From: Eubacteriales bacterium
GTDB taxonomy: Bacteria; Bacillota_A; Clostridia; Christensenellales; Aristaeellaceae
Direction: 5' to 3'
NCBI GenBank assembly: GCA_029974855.1
Contig: JARKQO010000516.1
Span: 1 to 7,445 of the forward strand
Length of the DNA: 7,445 bases
Position numbers and translations under genes: made by a program. Shown piece after piece: positions 1 through 6,744 of the stretch; within the stretch, counting starts at the first letter, position 1; every line of letters begins with the position of its first letter. The notes beneath the pieces are model-generated. The model searched no databases, was not told where the DNA came from, and saw only the letters and a program-made list of their open reading frames with translations.

Positions 1-687
1 GTCCTGCCCCTCAAAGCTTGCGCTGTACAGCCAGGTGAAATGGTTGATGCCCGTGACGCCGGTTTTGATTTGGGCGCGCTCGATGCCCTTGATTCCCTCC
101 AGGTCCTCCAGCATGGCCGCCAGCAGCGTCTGGGTGCCGAATACCTCGTGGCAGCAGCCCAAGGCCCTGATCCCGGGAAAGACCCGATACAGCGTGCGCA
201 TGCACACGGTCATGGGGTTTGTATAGTTGATGACCCAGGCCCCCGGCGCGTGATCCCGGATGGCCCGGGCAATGTCCGCAAACATGGGCACTGTGCGCAG
301 GGCGCGGATGAACCCGCCGGGGCCCACGGTGTCGCCCACCGGCTGCCAGATGCTGTACCGCTCGGGCCAATGCACATCGGAGCGCATTTCCGTAAACGTG
401 CCGGGCAAAATGGAGATCACCACAACATCCGCGCCGGTAGGGGCCTCCCCCAGCGATCCGCTGACCTCATAGCGCCAGCGGGATTTGGCTTGGGGGTGCG
501 AGGAAATCATTTCCCCGATCCGCTGATTTTTCCGGGCCGCGTCACGGTCGATGTCGTACAGCGCCACCTTGCCCTCCATCTGGGCATCCATGGCCAAATC
601 CTTCATAAAGCCCCAGGCCCAGCCCCGGGAACCGCCGCCGATATAGGCCACCTTCAAGTCCCTGACCCGTCCGCTGACCTGTTCCAT
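1..687 (-). CDS. lplD: GH4 glycosidase, probable alpha-galacturonidase (LplD-like), partial
   Basis: The first 229 residues of an NAD- and metal-dependent glycoside hydrolase of family 4; the gene continues past the left edge, and about half of a usual 430-450 residue protein is present. Visible marks are the Rossmann nucleotide-binding turn (GGGS, residues 17-20), Asp45 at the end of the second strand, the GDTVGPGG segment (118-125), NYTNP (154-158), the metal-site CHEV motif (179-182) and GINH (213-216), whose Cys179 and His216 match the known GH4 metal ligands. Family 4 enzymes cleave by oxidation at C3 followed by elimination. CHEV at this site is the signature reported for alpha-galacturonidases such as Bacillus subtilis LplD, so cleavage of alpha-galacturonides in the cytoplasm is inferred. 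The ATG at 687 has GGGAGGG five bases upstream, overlapping the regulator's stop codon. The catalytic Tyr region lies outside the window. The family is certain, the specificity likely. Confidence 0.93.
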   Translation of the reverse strand, partial: MEQVSGRVRDLKVAYIGGGSRGWAWGFMKDLAMDAQMEGKVALYDIDRDAARKNQRIGEMISSHPQAKSRWRYEVSGSLGEAPTGADVVVISILPGTFTEMRSDVHWPERYSIWQPVGDTVGPGGFIRALRTVPMFADIARAIRDHAPGAWVINYTNPMTVCMRTLYRVFPGIRALGCCHEVFGTQTLLAAMLEDLEGIKGIERAQIKTGVTGINHFTWLYSASFEGQD

Positions 688-702
688 ACAAGCCCTCCCT
701 TA
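688..702 (-). promoter_or_regulatory. Ribosome binding site coupling GH4 gene to the regulator
   Basis: On the minus strand the regulator's TAA stop (702-700) is followed directly by GGGAGGG (699-693), five bases before the GH4 ATG. The stop and the Shine-Dalgarno site touch, so translation of the GH4 gene is probably coupled to that of the regulator and both lie on one transcript. Confidence 0.85.
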
Positions 703-2958
703 TGATTCCGCCATGTGGACCCCTTTGCCTTCCTTTTGCCCGATCATCTGCCGGTACTGGGCCGGGGTCATGGCCATATGCTGCCGGAACCTGCGGATAA
801 AGCCGGAGGCGTCGGGGTAGCCCACCGCGAGGCCGATGTCCTTGATGGGCATCTTGGTGCCGCTTAACAGCTCCTTGGCTTTTTCCATGCGCAACAGGAA
901 CAGGTACTCCGAAGGCGTCATGCCGCTTAATTCCTTGAAGTCCAGGGACAGGCGGACGGCGCTGATGCCATAGGCGTCGGCGATGGCGCTCATGCTGAGG
1001 GCGGGGTCCGTATAATGCTGATGCATATAGCAGATAATCTGGCGGATCACCGGATGGGCTTGAACGCTTTCCGGCTCGCCCCGGGCCAGGATATCCCGGC
1101 ACAGCTTGCGCAGCAGGTCGTCCAGATCGGCGATGGAGCGGCAGCCCGACAGGGTGAACACATCGTAGTACCGCAGGGCGTCCATGTTGCCCCCAAGCCT
1201 GTCGAAATGCTCGCTGAGCATGGCGCCGATAACGCTGTTGTAGATCATCCGGAAGGCGAACAACGACAGCTCCGTACTGCCCAGGTAATGGAACAGTTCG
1301 TCCATCCGGTCGTTGAGAGTCCTTACGTCCCCTGCCCGAAGGGCCTTGCGGAAGCCGTCCAGATAGCTGCGGGTAAAGGGCACAATATCCTTGGCGGCGG
1401 CGGATACGTTGCAAAAGCGCAGCACATGGGCATTGCCCATCACGAACCGGTTGTCGTAGGCGGTGCCGGCCTCCAGGTAGGCATTGCCCGCGTGGGCAAA
1501 ATCCCGATGCACGTCGCTGAGGGCCACGGCCACCCCCGCTTCCGACGCCGCCAGACCGCTTTGGATGCGCCATGCCCAGTCCTCCAGCGCATCGGCGCTG
1601 TCCCCAAAGAGCACAAACAGGAACTGCTCCAGGGCCAGCAACTCCACATAATACCCCGTTACCTCCCCAAACAGCTGCGCCGTAACCTTTTCCATGTCCG
1701 GCTGGTTTCCGTCCTTCATGGGCGCGCCAATCAGCGAAACGGCGAAGCAGGCTTTCTCAATGTTCATGCCCAATTGGGCGGCGGCGCTGACGGCGTCCGC
1801 CCTCATGGGGTAGCGGCCTTTCACAAAGTCCTTGATAAAGTTGGCTTTCCGCGCCGGCAGGCTTTGGTCCAAGCGGGTGTTGAGATCCTCGTTCCTGTCC
1901 ACCAACTCCCCGATGCCGCTCTGGATGGCCTCCAGATCGTCCTTCCCGGGAGCCGTGGAGGAGAGCAGGTACCGCAGCTCCCTGATGGGCTTGGCGTGCC
2001 GCCTGGAGAAGTAGATGGTCAGCGCCATGCAGGGAATGCTCAGGGCGAACAGAAACAGGCCCATGCCAAGCTGCGCTTTGCTCATGTTTTCCCATATGGC
2101 TTCCATGGGGATCAAGGTCACGTACTGCATGTTGAACCTGTGCCCCCGCTGGGCCACCAGCAGATACTGCCGGCCGCCATAGGAGATGTCCTTGGACAGC
2201 ACGTCCCGGTTCTCTTTGGCGTGGGAAAGAACCACCTCATCGGGCACGTCCAGGCCCCGGCCCGCCGCCAGGGTGGCGTCGTCGTAAAAAATATAGGTGT
2301 TGCGCGGCTCGTAAATCTCATCCGCGAACATCTGGTGGTAGGTGCTTTCCTTGATCAAAAACAGGATGTTGCCGGAGTTGTACCGGTCCGCCATGCTCAG
2401 GGGAACGATCACCGCCACCATGCGGTTGTTGACCCCGTCGGTGAGAATGCTGCTGACGTTTTGGGCTGGCAAAATCGTCATCCCGTTGCCCTGCCTGCGC
2501 AGGGCGGCCCGCAGGGAGGACGGGGGCGTATGCTCAAAGAGCATCAGCTTATGCAAAAACATCTCCAGCCCCACGGAGGTGGCGGAGGAGTACAAATAGT
2601 CGTCTTCATGGAAGATCAGGTACAGCTGGTCAAAAAAGTCGATGGTGGCGGTGTAGGGCAGCAGCTGCAGCTTCAGGTGATAGGCCCGCATGGGCTCCTT
2701 GATCAGCTTGAAGGACCGGATATAGGGCGAAAGGCCGATCTGGCTGCCAACGCTGAGCAAGGTGGTCAGGTTGGCCTCGTGCTGGTACCGGATCCTGCCC
2801 AGTTTGTTGATGTTGCTCTCCACCGTGTTGGCGCGGACGGTGCCCACGTAGGTATTGCTCATGTAAATGCCCACGCCCACAAAGAGCACCGCCATGACCG
2901 CCGCGTAGGAGATCATATAGCGGAGCAAAATGGAATGGATGACGCCCTTCCTTCTCAT
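700..2958 (-). CDS. Membrane-anchored AraC/YesN-type transcriptional regulator
   Basis: A 752-residue one-component regulator. Residues about 10-33 form a first membrane helix, 34-290 an extracellular segment of the size and place of a Cache-type sensor, and about 296-318 a second helix followed by basic residues. A cytoplasmic middle part (about 370-515) looks like the degenerate GGDEF-like region of YesN-type regulators. The C-terminal AraC domain (about 635-739) shows two helix-turn-helix units: the first around ISAVRLSLDFKELSG, the second around IKDIGLAVGYPDASGF, ending in the typical TPAQYR. Length and layout match B. subtilis YesS and YtdP, which sit beside pectin-related transporters. 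It probably senses the sugar, or the loaded binding protein, outside the cell and controls this locus. The ATG at 2958 has GGGAG eight bases upstream. No response-regulator receiver domain is present. The Cache and GGDEF-like labels rest on layout and are less sure than the AraC domain. Confidence 0.93.
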   Translation of the reverse strand: MRRKGVIHSILLRYMISYAAVMAVLFVGVGIYMSNTYVGTVRANTVESNINKLGRIRYQHEANLTTLLSVGSQIGLSPYIRSFKLIKEPMRAYHLKLQLLPYTATIDFFDQLYLIFHEDDYLYSSATSVGLEMFLHKLMLFEHTPPSSLRAALRRQGNGMTILPAQNVSSILTDGVNNRMVAVIVPLSMADRYNSGNILFLIKESTYHQMFADEIYEPRNTYIFYDDATLAAGRGLDVPDEVVLSHAKENRDVLSKDISYGGRQYLLVAQRGHRFNMQYVTLIPMEAIWENMSKAQLGMGLFLFALSIPCMALTIYFSRRHAKPIRELRYLLSSTAPGKDDLEAIQSGIGELVDRNEDLNTRLDQSLPARKANFIKDFVKGRYPMRADAVSAAAQLGMNIEKACFAVSLIGAPMKDGNQPDMEKVTAQLFGEVTGYYVELLALEQFLFVLFGDSADALEDWAWRIQSGLAASEAGVAVALSDVHRDFAHAGNAYLEAGTAYDNRFVMGNAHVLRFCNVSAAAKDIVPFTRSYLDGFRKALRAGDVRTLNDRMDELFHYLGSTELSLFAFRMIYNSVIGAMLSEHFDRLGGNMDALRYYDVFTLSGCRSIADLDDLLRKLCRDILARGEPESVQAHPVIRQIICYMHQHYTDPALSMSAIADAYGISAVRLSLDFKELSGMTPSEYLFLLRMEKAKELLSGTKMPIKDIGLAVGYPDASGFIRRFRQHMAMTPAQYRQMIGQKEGKGVHMAES

Positions 2959-2988
2959 GAGGCACGCTCCCTGCCGCGGATGGGCGAA

Positions 2989-3021
2989 CCATGCCGCGGC
3001 AGGTCGTCTGCCGCGGCACGG
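2989..3021 (-). promoter_or_regulatory. Strong RNA hairpin between binding-protein and regulator genes
   Basis: On the minus-strand transcript the arms 3021-3008 and 3002-2989 form a 14-pair stem around a 5-base loop. Eleven uninterrupted pairs are built from the palindrome TGCCGCGGCA (3009-3018 and 2992-3001); they are followed by a G-U wobble (3019 with 2991) and two more C-G pairs. The wobble pairs only in minus-strand RNA and would be an A-C mismatch in plus-strand RNA, which supports an RNA role. No run of U follows, so it is not a standard intrinsic terminator. It more likely stabilises the upstream binding-protein mRNA or dampens read-through to the regulator. Confidence 0.65.
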
Positions 3022-3022
3022 T

Positions 3023-3050
3023 CCTGTGGGTTTCCCTATACTAGCACAGG
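3023..3050 (-). promoter_or_regulatory. Minor stem-loop just after the binding-protein stop
   Basis: CACAGG (3045-3050) and CCTGTG (3023-3028) are inverted repeats enclosing 16 bases, placed three bases beyond the TGA at 3056-3054. It stands in tandem with the stronger hairpin at 2989-3021. With only six pairs it is weak, and no U-tract follows. Confidence 0.3.
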
Positions 3051-3053
3051 GGA

Positions 3054-4619
3054 TCAGTTGTTGGCAAGGTAATCGTCATAAGCCTTCTGGTACAGCTCCA
3101 CATAGCGGTCCGCGCCCACCGCCTTGGCCGTATCCAGGAAGGTCTGCCAGCTTTCATCGGTGACGCCGCCGGTGATGAAGTTGGCGATGGACTCCTTCAT
3201 GAACTTCTCGATTTCATTGAACAGGCGGGTGGCCTCCAGCTGACTCTCGCTGTCCAGCTTGGCCAGGCGGTACAGGTAGTAGAAGGAGTTTTTCTCCAGC
3301 ACGCCCGCTTCCTCGTACTCCCTGCTGTAGTTGTAGCGCTCCACCCGGTGGGGCGGCATTTCGTAGATGTCAAAGTAGTAATCGCCGGGTGCGAAGAACT
3401 GGCCGTGGTAGACCGGCACATACTGGTACAGGCCGTTGTTCTCGGGGATGTACACGATCTCGTACTTGCCCTCGTCATTGATCTTGATGCTGGGCTCGAT
3501 GGGTCCGCCCTCCCGGATGGGGCCGTTGACGCTCACCATCATGGTCTCGGTTTCAAACTGGGCGTCCAGCCAGCGGAGGGTTTCGGGAATGTGCTTGTTG
3601 GCGGTGGTCAGCGCCGCGCCCATGGAGGGAACCTCCAGGATGCGGGGCACCTTGACGCCGTACTGGCTGGCGGGCGGGATCAAAGAGGTGAACTGCCCGG
3701 CGATTTCAGGGGTCAAAGCGGTGTTGATCAGGCGCAGGTACGTGGTGTAGCCTACCTGGCCGGCGTTCATCTTGGTGCCCCACACGTTGGAGTCCTGGGT
3801 GATGGATTCGGGGTCCAGCAGGCCTTCCGCGTAGCACAGGTTCAGCCATTCGCAGGCGGCCCGGAAGCCCTCCATATAGCCGGGGAATACCACCTTGTTG
3901 TCATCGTCGATGCAGGCGTAGACCCACCGGGTCAGGGGTACGCCGAAATTGGCGAAGTGGGTGTACACGCCCTGGGTTTGGTGGATCAAATCGGCGGCGG
4001 ACATGGGGATCTCGTCCTTGAGGCCGTTGCCGTTGGGGTCCCCGTCCCGGAAGGCCCGCAGCACCTCGGTGAGCTCGTCGATGGTGGTGGGCATCTCCAG
4101 GCCCAGCTTCTCCAGCCAGGCCTTGTTGATGAAGTGGTTGCCGTCATGGTTGACGTTCTGGGCCGTCAGGTTGCCGATCCAGTAGGTCTTTCCGTCTGAG
4201 GCCGGGATGGCGGCGTTGGCGTTGTTCATCTGGAGGCGGCTGTAGTAGTTGGGCATGTACTCCGCCAGGTAGTCGTCCAGCGGCACCAGAATGCCCTGGG
4301 TCACGCCGTATTCCTCGATGCTGTCGATCTCGCCCCGGATGATGATGTCCGGATACTCGCCGGAAGCGAACATCAGGTTCAGCTTGGTCTTCCAGTCCGC
4401 GTCCTTGACCACCTCCCACTGGATATGGATGTTGGTCTTGGCTTCCAGCTCCTTGAAGAACCAGAGGTTTTCAAAATCCACCTGCTGGTTTTCCAGGCAG
4501 TACTGGAACACTTTCAGGGTGATGGGTTCCTGGACAATCGGATACGTAGCCTCGGCGGCGGCGCCGACGGCGGCCAGCAGCATGAGGGCGGCCAGCAGGG
4601 TGCAGAGCAGCTTTTTCAT
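3054..4619 (-). CDS. ABC transporter extracellular solute-binding protein (LplA-like)
   Basis: A 521-residue extracellular sugar-binding protein of the large LplA/YtcQ type, which delivers oligosaccharides to the two adjacent permeases. It begins with a signal peptide: MKK, a hydrophobic core to about residue 19, and an AxA cleavage site after Ala22 or Ala24. The mature protein opens with the family's TLKVF strand; FASGEYPDII (about 94-103) and the following GILVPLDDYLAEYMPNY segment are typical of this group. Residues near 150-165 (GLEMPTTIDEL) and the DGDPNGNGLKDEIP loop (about 171-184) are also family hallmarks; the latter resembles a calcium-binding loop. No lipobox cysteine follows the core; the only early Cys is residue 6, which cannot be lipidated in the usual way. 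I chose the ATG at 4619 because AAGGAGG lies 11 bases upstream and the signal peptide starts there. An in-frame ATG at 4661 would add 14 charged residues before it. The 84-base gap upstream contains only a 5-pair stem (4658-4671). Confidence 0.93.
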   Translation of the reverse strand: MKKLLCTLLAALMLLAAVGAAAEATYPIVQEPITLKVFQYCLENQQVDFENLWFFKELEAKTNIHIQWEVVKDADWKTKLNLMFASGEYPDIIIRGEIDSIEEYGVTQGILVPLDDYLAEYMPNYYSRLQMNNANAAIPASDGKTYWIGNLTAQNVNHDGNHFINKAWLEKLGLEMPTTIDELTEVLRAFRDGDPNGNGLKDEIPMSAADLIHQTQGVYTHFANFGVPLTRWVYACIDDDNKVVFPGYMEGFRAACEWLNLCYAEGLLDPESITQDSNVWGTKMNAGQVGYTTYLRLINTALTPEIAGQFTSLIPPASQYGVKVPRILEVPSMGAALTTANKHIPETLRWLDAQFETETMMVSVNGPIREGGPIEPSIKINDEGKYEIVYIPENNGLYQYVPVYHGQFFAPGDYYFDIYEMPPHRVERYNYSREYEEAGVLEKNSFYYLYRLAKLDSESQLEATRLFNEIEKFMKESIANFITGGVTDESWQTFLDTAKAVGADRYVELYQKAYDDYLANN

Positions 4620-4637
4620 GATTTCCGTCTCCTCCTT
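4620..4637 (-). promoter_or_regulatory. Ribosome binding site of the solute-binding protein gene
   Basis: The minus strand reads AAGGAGG (4637-4631) 11 bases before the ATG at 4619; the second GGAG-like repeat just after it sits closer. This near-perfect site decides for the start at 4619 over the in-frame ATG at 4661 and fits the high protein output expected for a binding protein. Confidence 0.75.
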
Positions 4638-4703
4638 TTTGTGTTTCGCTATGCGCACCATCCGGGGATGGCGAGAGCTGATGAAAGAAAAGGCCCGGCG
4701 CTG

Positions 4704-5636
4704 TTAGCCCTTCAGGGACCCGATCATGATCCCCTTGACGAAGTATTTCTGCATGAAGATGTACAGCACCACCGCCGGTGCGGTGGAGATGACGATGCAG
4801 CAGTATTTGGCCACCTGGGCCTTGCGGATGGCCTGCGTCATGCCCTTCACGTCCTCGGCATAGGCGCTGAAGAAGGAATCGCTGGCGGTGCTGGTTTGCA
4901 GCGTGGCCAAAATTTCCCGCAAAACCGTCTGCAGGGGCAGCTTGGCCCGGTCCCGGATATACACCAGCGCGGTGAAGTAATCGTTCCAGCGGGCCACGCC
5001 ATAGTACACCGTCAGCACCGCGATGATGGTGCCAGACAGCGGCAGCACCACCCGGATAAAATAGCTGAAATGGTTGGCCCCGTCGATCACCGCCGCCTCA
5101 TACAGCTCGTTGGGGATGGTGGTCCTTAGGTAGGTCCTGGCCACCATCAGGTTCCACACGGATACGCAGTTCACCACGATCATCAGAAACCGGGTGTCCC
5201 GAAGGCCCAGATCCCGCATCATCAAAAAGGTGGGGATCAGGCCGCCGGTAAAGAACATGGTGAATACGAACATCAGGTTGAAAAACTTCTTGCCCGTGAA
5301 CGTGCGGGTGAGGGCGTAGGCGGCCATCATGGTGACGGCCACGCTGAGGGCGGAGCCCGCCAAAGTGTAATAGACGGCATTCAGGTAGGAGTTCCACAGC
5401 TCCTTCTGCTGGAACACCGCCTCAAAGCCCATGAGAGAAAAATCCACAGGCCAAAGCAGCACCTTGCCCGCCACCACCGCCTCCGGGTTGGACACGGAGG
5501 CGATGAGGATCAGCCACAGCGGATACAGAACCAACACCAGCAGGACGGACCAAACCGCCGTATTGACCCCGTCGAAAATGCGGTCGCCCCGGGTCTTTTG
5601 AATTTTGGCGGCGCGCTTGGGGGCGTGTGTGTCCAT
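4704..5636 (-). CDS. ABC sugar transporter permease, YtcP/LplC type
   Basis: A 310-residue inner-membrane permease, the second of the transporter pair. Hydrophobic helices can be placed near residues 26-47, 85-107, 118-140, 147-166, 202-222 and 277-296, giving the usual six. The cytoplasmic EAA loop that contacts the ATPase is intact: E180-A-A, then D185-G-A, with P199 fourteen residues after D185. The C-terminus FVKGIMIGSLKG is the standard ending of the YtcP/LplC group within the MalG-like (COG0395) permeases. The ATG at 5636 has AAAGGAG seven bases upstream, overlapping the TGA of the preceding permease gene with a 13-base gap, so the two are translated together. No ATPase gene occurs in the window; members of this family generally use a shared MsmX-type ATPase encoded elsewhere. 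The sugar cargo cannot be read from the permease itself. Confidence 0.95.
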   Translation of the reverse strand: MDTHAPKRAAKIQKTRGDRIFDGVNTAVWSVLLVLVLYPLWLILIASVSNPEAVVAGKVLLWPVDFSLMGFEAVFQQKELWNSYLNAVYYTLAGSALSVAVTMMAAYALTRTFTGKKFFNLMFVFTMFFTGGLIPTFLMMRDLGLRDTRFLMIVVNCVSVWNLMVARTYLRTTIPNELYEAAVIDGANHFSYFIRVVLPLSGTIIAVLTVYYGVARWNDYFTALVYIRDRAKLPLQTVLREILATLQTSTASDSFFSAYAEDVKGMTQAIRKAQVAKYCCIVISTAPAVVLYIFMQKYFVKGIMIGSLKG

Positions 5637-5649
5637 GGCCCCGCTCCTT

Positions 5650-6603
5650 TCAAAACAGGCTTGTTTCGCTCAGACGCCTGGACACCCAGTTGACGGACAG
5701 GATCATCAGAAAGTTGATGAGGTTCACAAACAGGCCGATGGCCGAGGTGTAGGAGAACTGGGCCTTGGAGAGCCCCATCTCGTATACGTACACGCCGATG
5801 ATGTCCGAGGTGGTCATGTTGCCCGGGGTCTGCATCAGCAGGGCCTTGTCGGTGTTGCTGCCCAGCAGGCTGCCGCAGCTTAAAATCAGCATCATCACGG
5901 CGATGGGCACCAAAAACGGGATGTCGATGTGCAGGATCTTCTGCCGCTTGGTGGCCCCGTCGATGGTGGCGGCCTCGTAGATTTCCGGGTCGATGCCGGT
6001 GAGGGCGGCGATGTAGAGGATGGTGTTCCAGCCCGCGTGCTGCCAGATGTCCGAAGCGATAAACAGGGTGCGGAACCATCCGGCCTCCACCATGAAATTG
6101 ATGGCCTTGCCCCCGGTGGCTTCCACAAACTTGTTCACGATGCCGTTGGTGGGGGACAAAAACAGGTACAGGATGCCCGCCATCACCGCCGTGGAGATAA
6201 AGTGGGGAACATAGATGGCCGTCTGGGTGAACTTTTTCATGCGGGCCCGCTCGAACTGGTTCAGCAAAATGGCCAGAAGGATGGGGATGGGAAAGCCCCA
6301 AAGCAGATTGTACAGGTTCAGCAAAAAGGTGTTGGACATCAGCCGCCCGAAGTAATAGGCGCTGAAAAAATCCTGAAAATTCTTCAGGCCCACCCACTTG
6401 CTGCCCGTGATGCCAAAGGCGAACTTGTAATCCCGGAAGGCGATCTGCACGCCATACAGGGGAAGGTAGTTGTAGACGAAAAAGTAGATCACAGCGGGCA
6501 GCAACAGGGCATAGAGCTGCCAGTCGCCGCGCAGGCGAAGCCCGACCCGCCTCCACAACGGGGCGCTGTACGGGGCATCCGGCTGCCGCTTTGCCCTTAT
6601 CAT
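5650..6603 (-). CDS. lplB: ABC sugar transporter permease, LplB type
   Basis: A 317-residue inner-membrane permease, the first gene of the leftward operon. The short basic N-terminus is followed by a first helix with the family phrase YNYLPLYGVQIAF just after it, and further helices lead to an intact EAA loop: E210-A-A, D215-G-A, and P229 fourteen residues after D215. It pairs with the YtcP-type permease to form the channel for the sugar bound by the LplA-like protein. The end, SRRLSETSLF, is typical of LplB proteins. Two starts are possible. GTG at 6612 gives 320 residues but has its GGAAGGG only one base away; ATG at 6603 lies ten bases after the same site and is preferred. The transcript start inferred from the -10 box leaves a leader of about 30 bases. 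Confidence 0.94.
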   Translation of the reverse strand: MIRAKRQPDAPYSAPLWRRVGLRLRGDWQLYALLLPAVIYFFVYNYLPLYGVQIAFRDYKFAFGITGSKWVGLKNFQDFFSAYYFGRLMSNTFLLNLYNLLWGFPIPILLAILLNQFERARMKKFTQTAIYVPHFISTAVMAGILYLFLSPTNGIVNKFVEATGGKAINFMVEAGWFRTLFIASDIWQHAGWNTILYIAALTGIDPEIYEAATIDGATKRQKILHIDIPFLVPIAVMMLILSCGSLLGSNTDKALLMQTPGNMTTSDIIGVYVYEMGLSKAQFSYTSAIGLFVNLINFLMILSVNWVSRRLSETSLF

Positions 6604-6613
6604 CCACTCCACG

Positions 6614-6627
6614 CCCTTCCGTGAAGG
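6614..6627 (-). promoter_or_regulatory. Ribosome binding site of lplB-like gene, within a small stem-loop
   Basis: GGAAGGG on the minus strand (6620-6614) is ten bases before the ATG at 6603. The same bases lie in an inverted repeat, CCTTC (6615-6619) with GAAGG (6623-6627) and a 3-base loop, so the site could pair with the leader just upstream. Five pairs is marginal, and this may be chance. Confidence 0.4.
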
Positions 6628-6641
6628 TATCTTGTGAACGC

Positions 6642-6670
6642 ATTATAGCATAGTCCATATCGCCGTAGAA
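6642..6670 (-). promoter_or_regulatory. Sigma-A-type promoter of the leftward operon
   Basis: The minus strand reads a perfect TATAAT (6647-6642) directly preceded by TGC (6650-6648), an extended -10 element. Seventeen bases upstream the -35 position holds TTCTAC (6670-6665), a poor match. Transcription would start near 6635. A good extended -10 with a weak -35 fits a promoter helped by an activator such as an AraC-family protein. Confidence 0.65.
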
Positions 6671-6696
6671 ATAGTGAAAAATTTTGCCTATATCGC
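6655..6696. promoter_or_regulatory. Direct repeat between divergent promoters, possible operator
   Basis: The motif C-Y-ATATCGC occurs at 6655-6663 and 6688-6696, 33 bases apart, which is close to three helical turns, in the same orientation. Direct half-sites are typical of AraC-family operators, and these lie between the two -10 boxes where one regulator could serve both genes. The shared core is only seven bases in an AT-rich stretch, so chance is possible. Confidence 0.3.
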
Positions 6697-6710
6697 ACAA
6701 AAAAGCTTTC

Positions 6711-6721
6711 TGCTATATAAT
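6711..6721 (+). promoter_or_regulatory. -10 region of the rightward glycosidase gene
   Basis: TGC (6711-6713) is followed by overlapping TATATA (6714-6719) and TATAAT (6716-6721). No acceptable -35 sequence lies 16-18 bases upstream; the nearest TTGCCT (6684-6689) is 24-26 bases away. Transcription would start near 6726-6728, leaving a leader of only about 17-19 bases that begins almost at the Shine-Dalgarno site. Confidence 0.55.
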
Positions 6722-6744
6722 GGTTGCGGAAAGGGGCTGCTTTG

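Noticed and set aside
542..1573. A 343-codon minus-strand open frame spanning the regulator and GH4 junction
   Set aside because: It is a shifted-frame shadow rich in Arg, Gly and Pro. The true frames on either side have family motifs, a ribosome binding site and a matching stop.
2989..3021. Intrinsic terminator after the binding-protein gene
   Set aside because: The hairpin is strong, but the minus strand continues with GTTCGCCCATCC with no U-run, so a standard terminator is not supported.
1015..3072. A 685-codon open frame on the plus strand, antisense to the regulator gene
   Set aside because: It mirrors the codon periodicity of the GC-rich regulator gene, has low-complexity His/Gln/Gly/Val content, no recognisable domain and no suitable ribosome binding site. 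The minus-strand frame has clear membrane helices and an AraC domain.
3348..4199. A 283-codon plus-strand open frame antisense to the binding-protein gene
   Set aside because: Its composition is that of a reverse-strand shadow, and the minus-strand frame encodes a complete LplA-type protein.
4658..4671. CCATC/GATGG inverted repeat between the second permease and the binding-protein gene as a terminator
   Set aside because: The stem has only five pairs and no T-tract follows; the genes on both sides belong to one transporter.
6631..6650. A possible CcpA (cre) site, TGTGAACGCATTATAGCA
   Set aside because: It fails the consensus at the conserved AA before CG and has the wrong spacing to the closing CA, so catabolite control is not supported by sequence.
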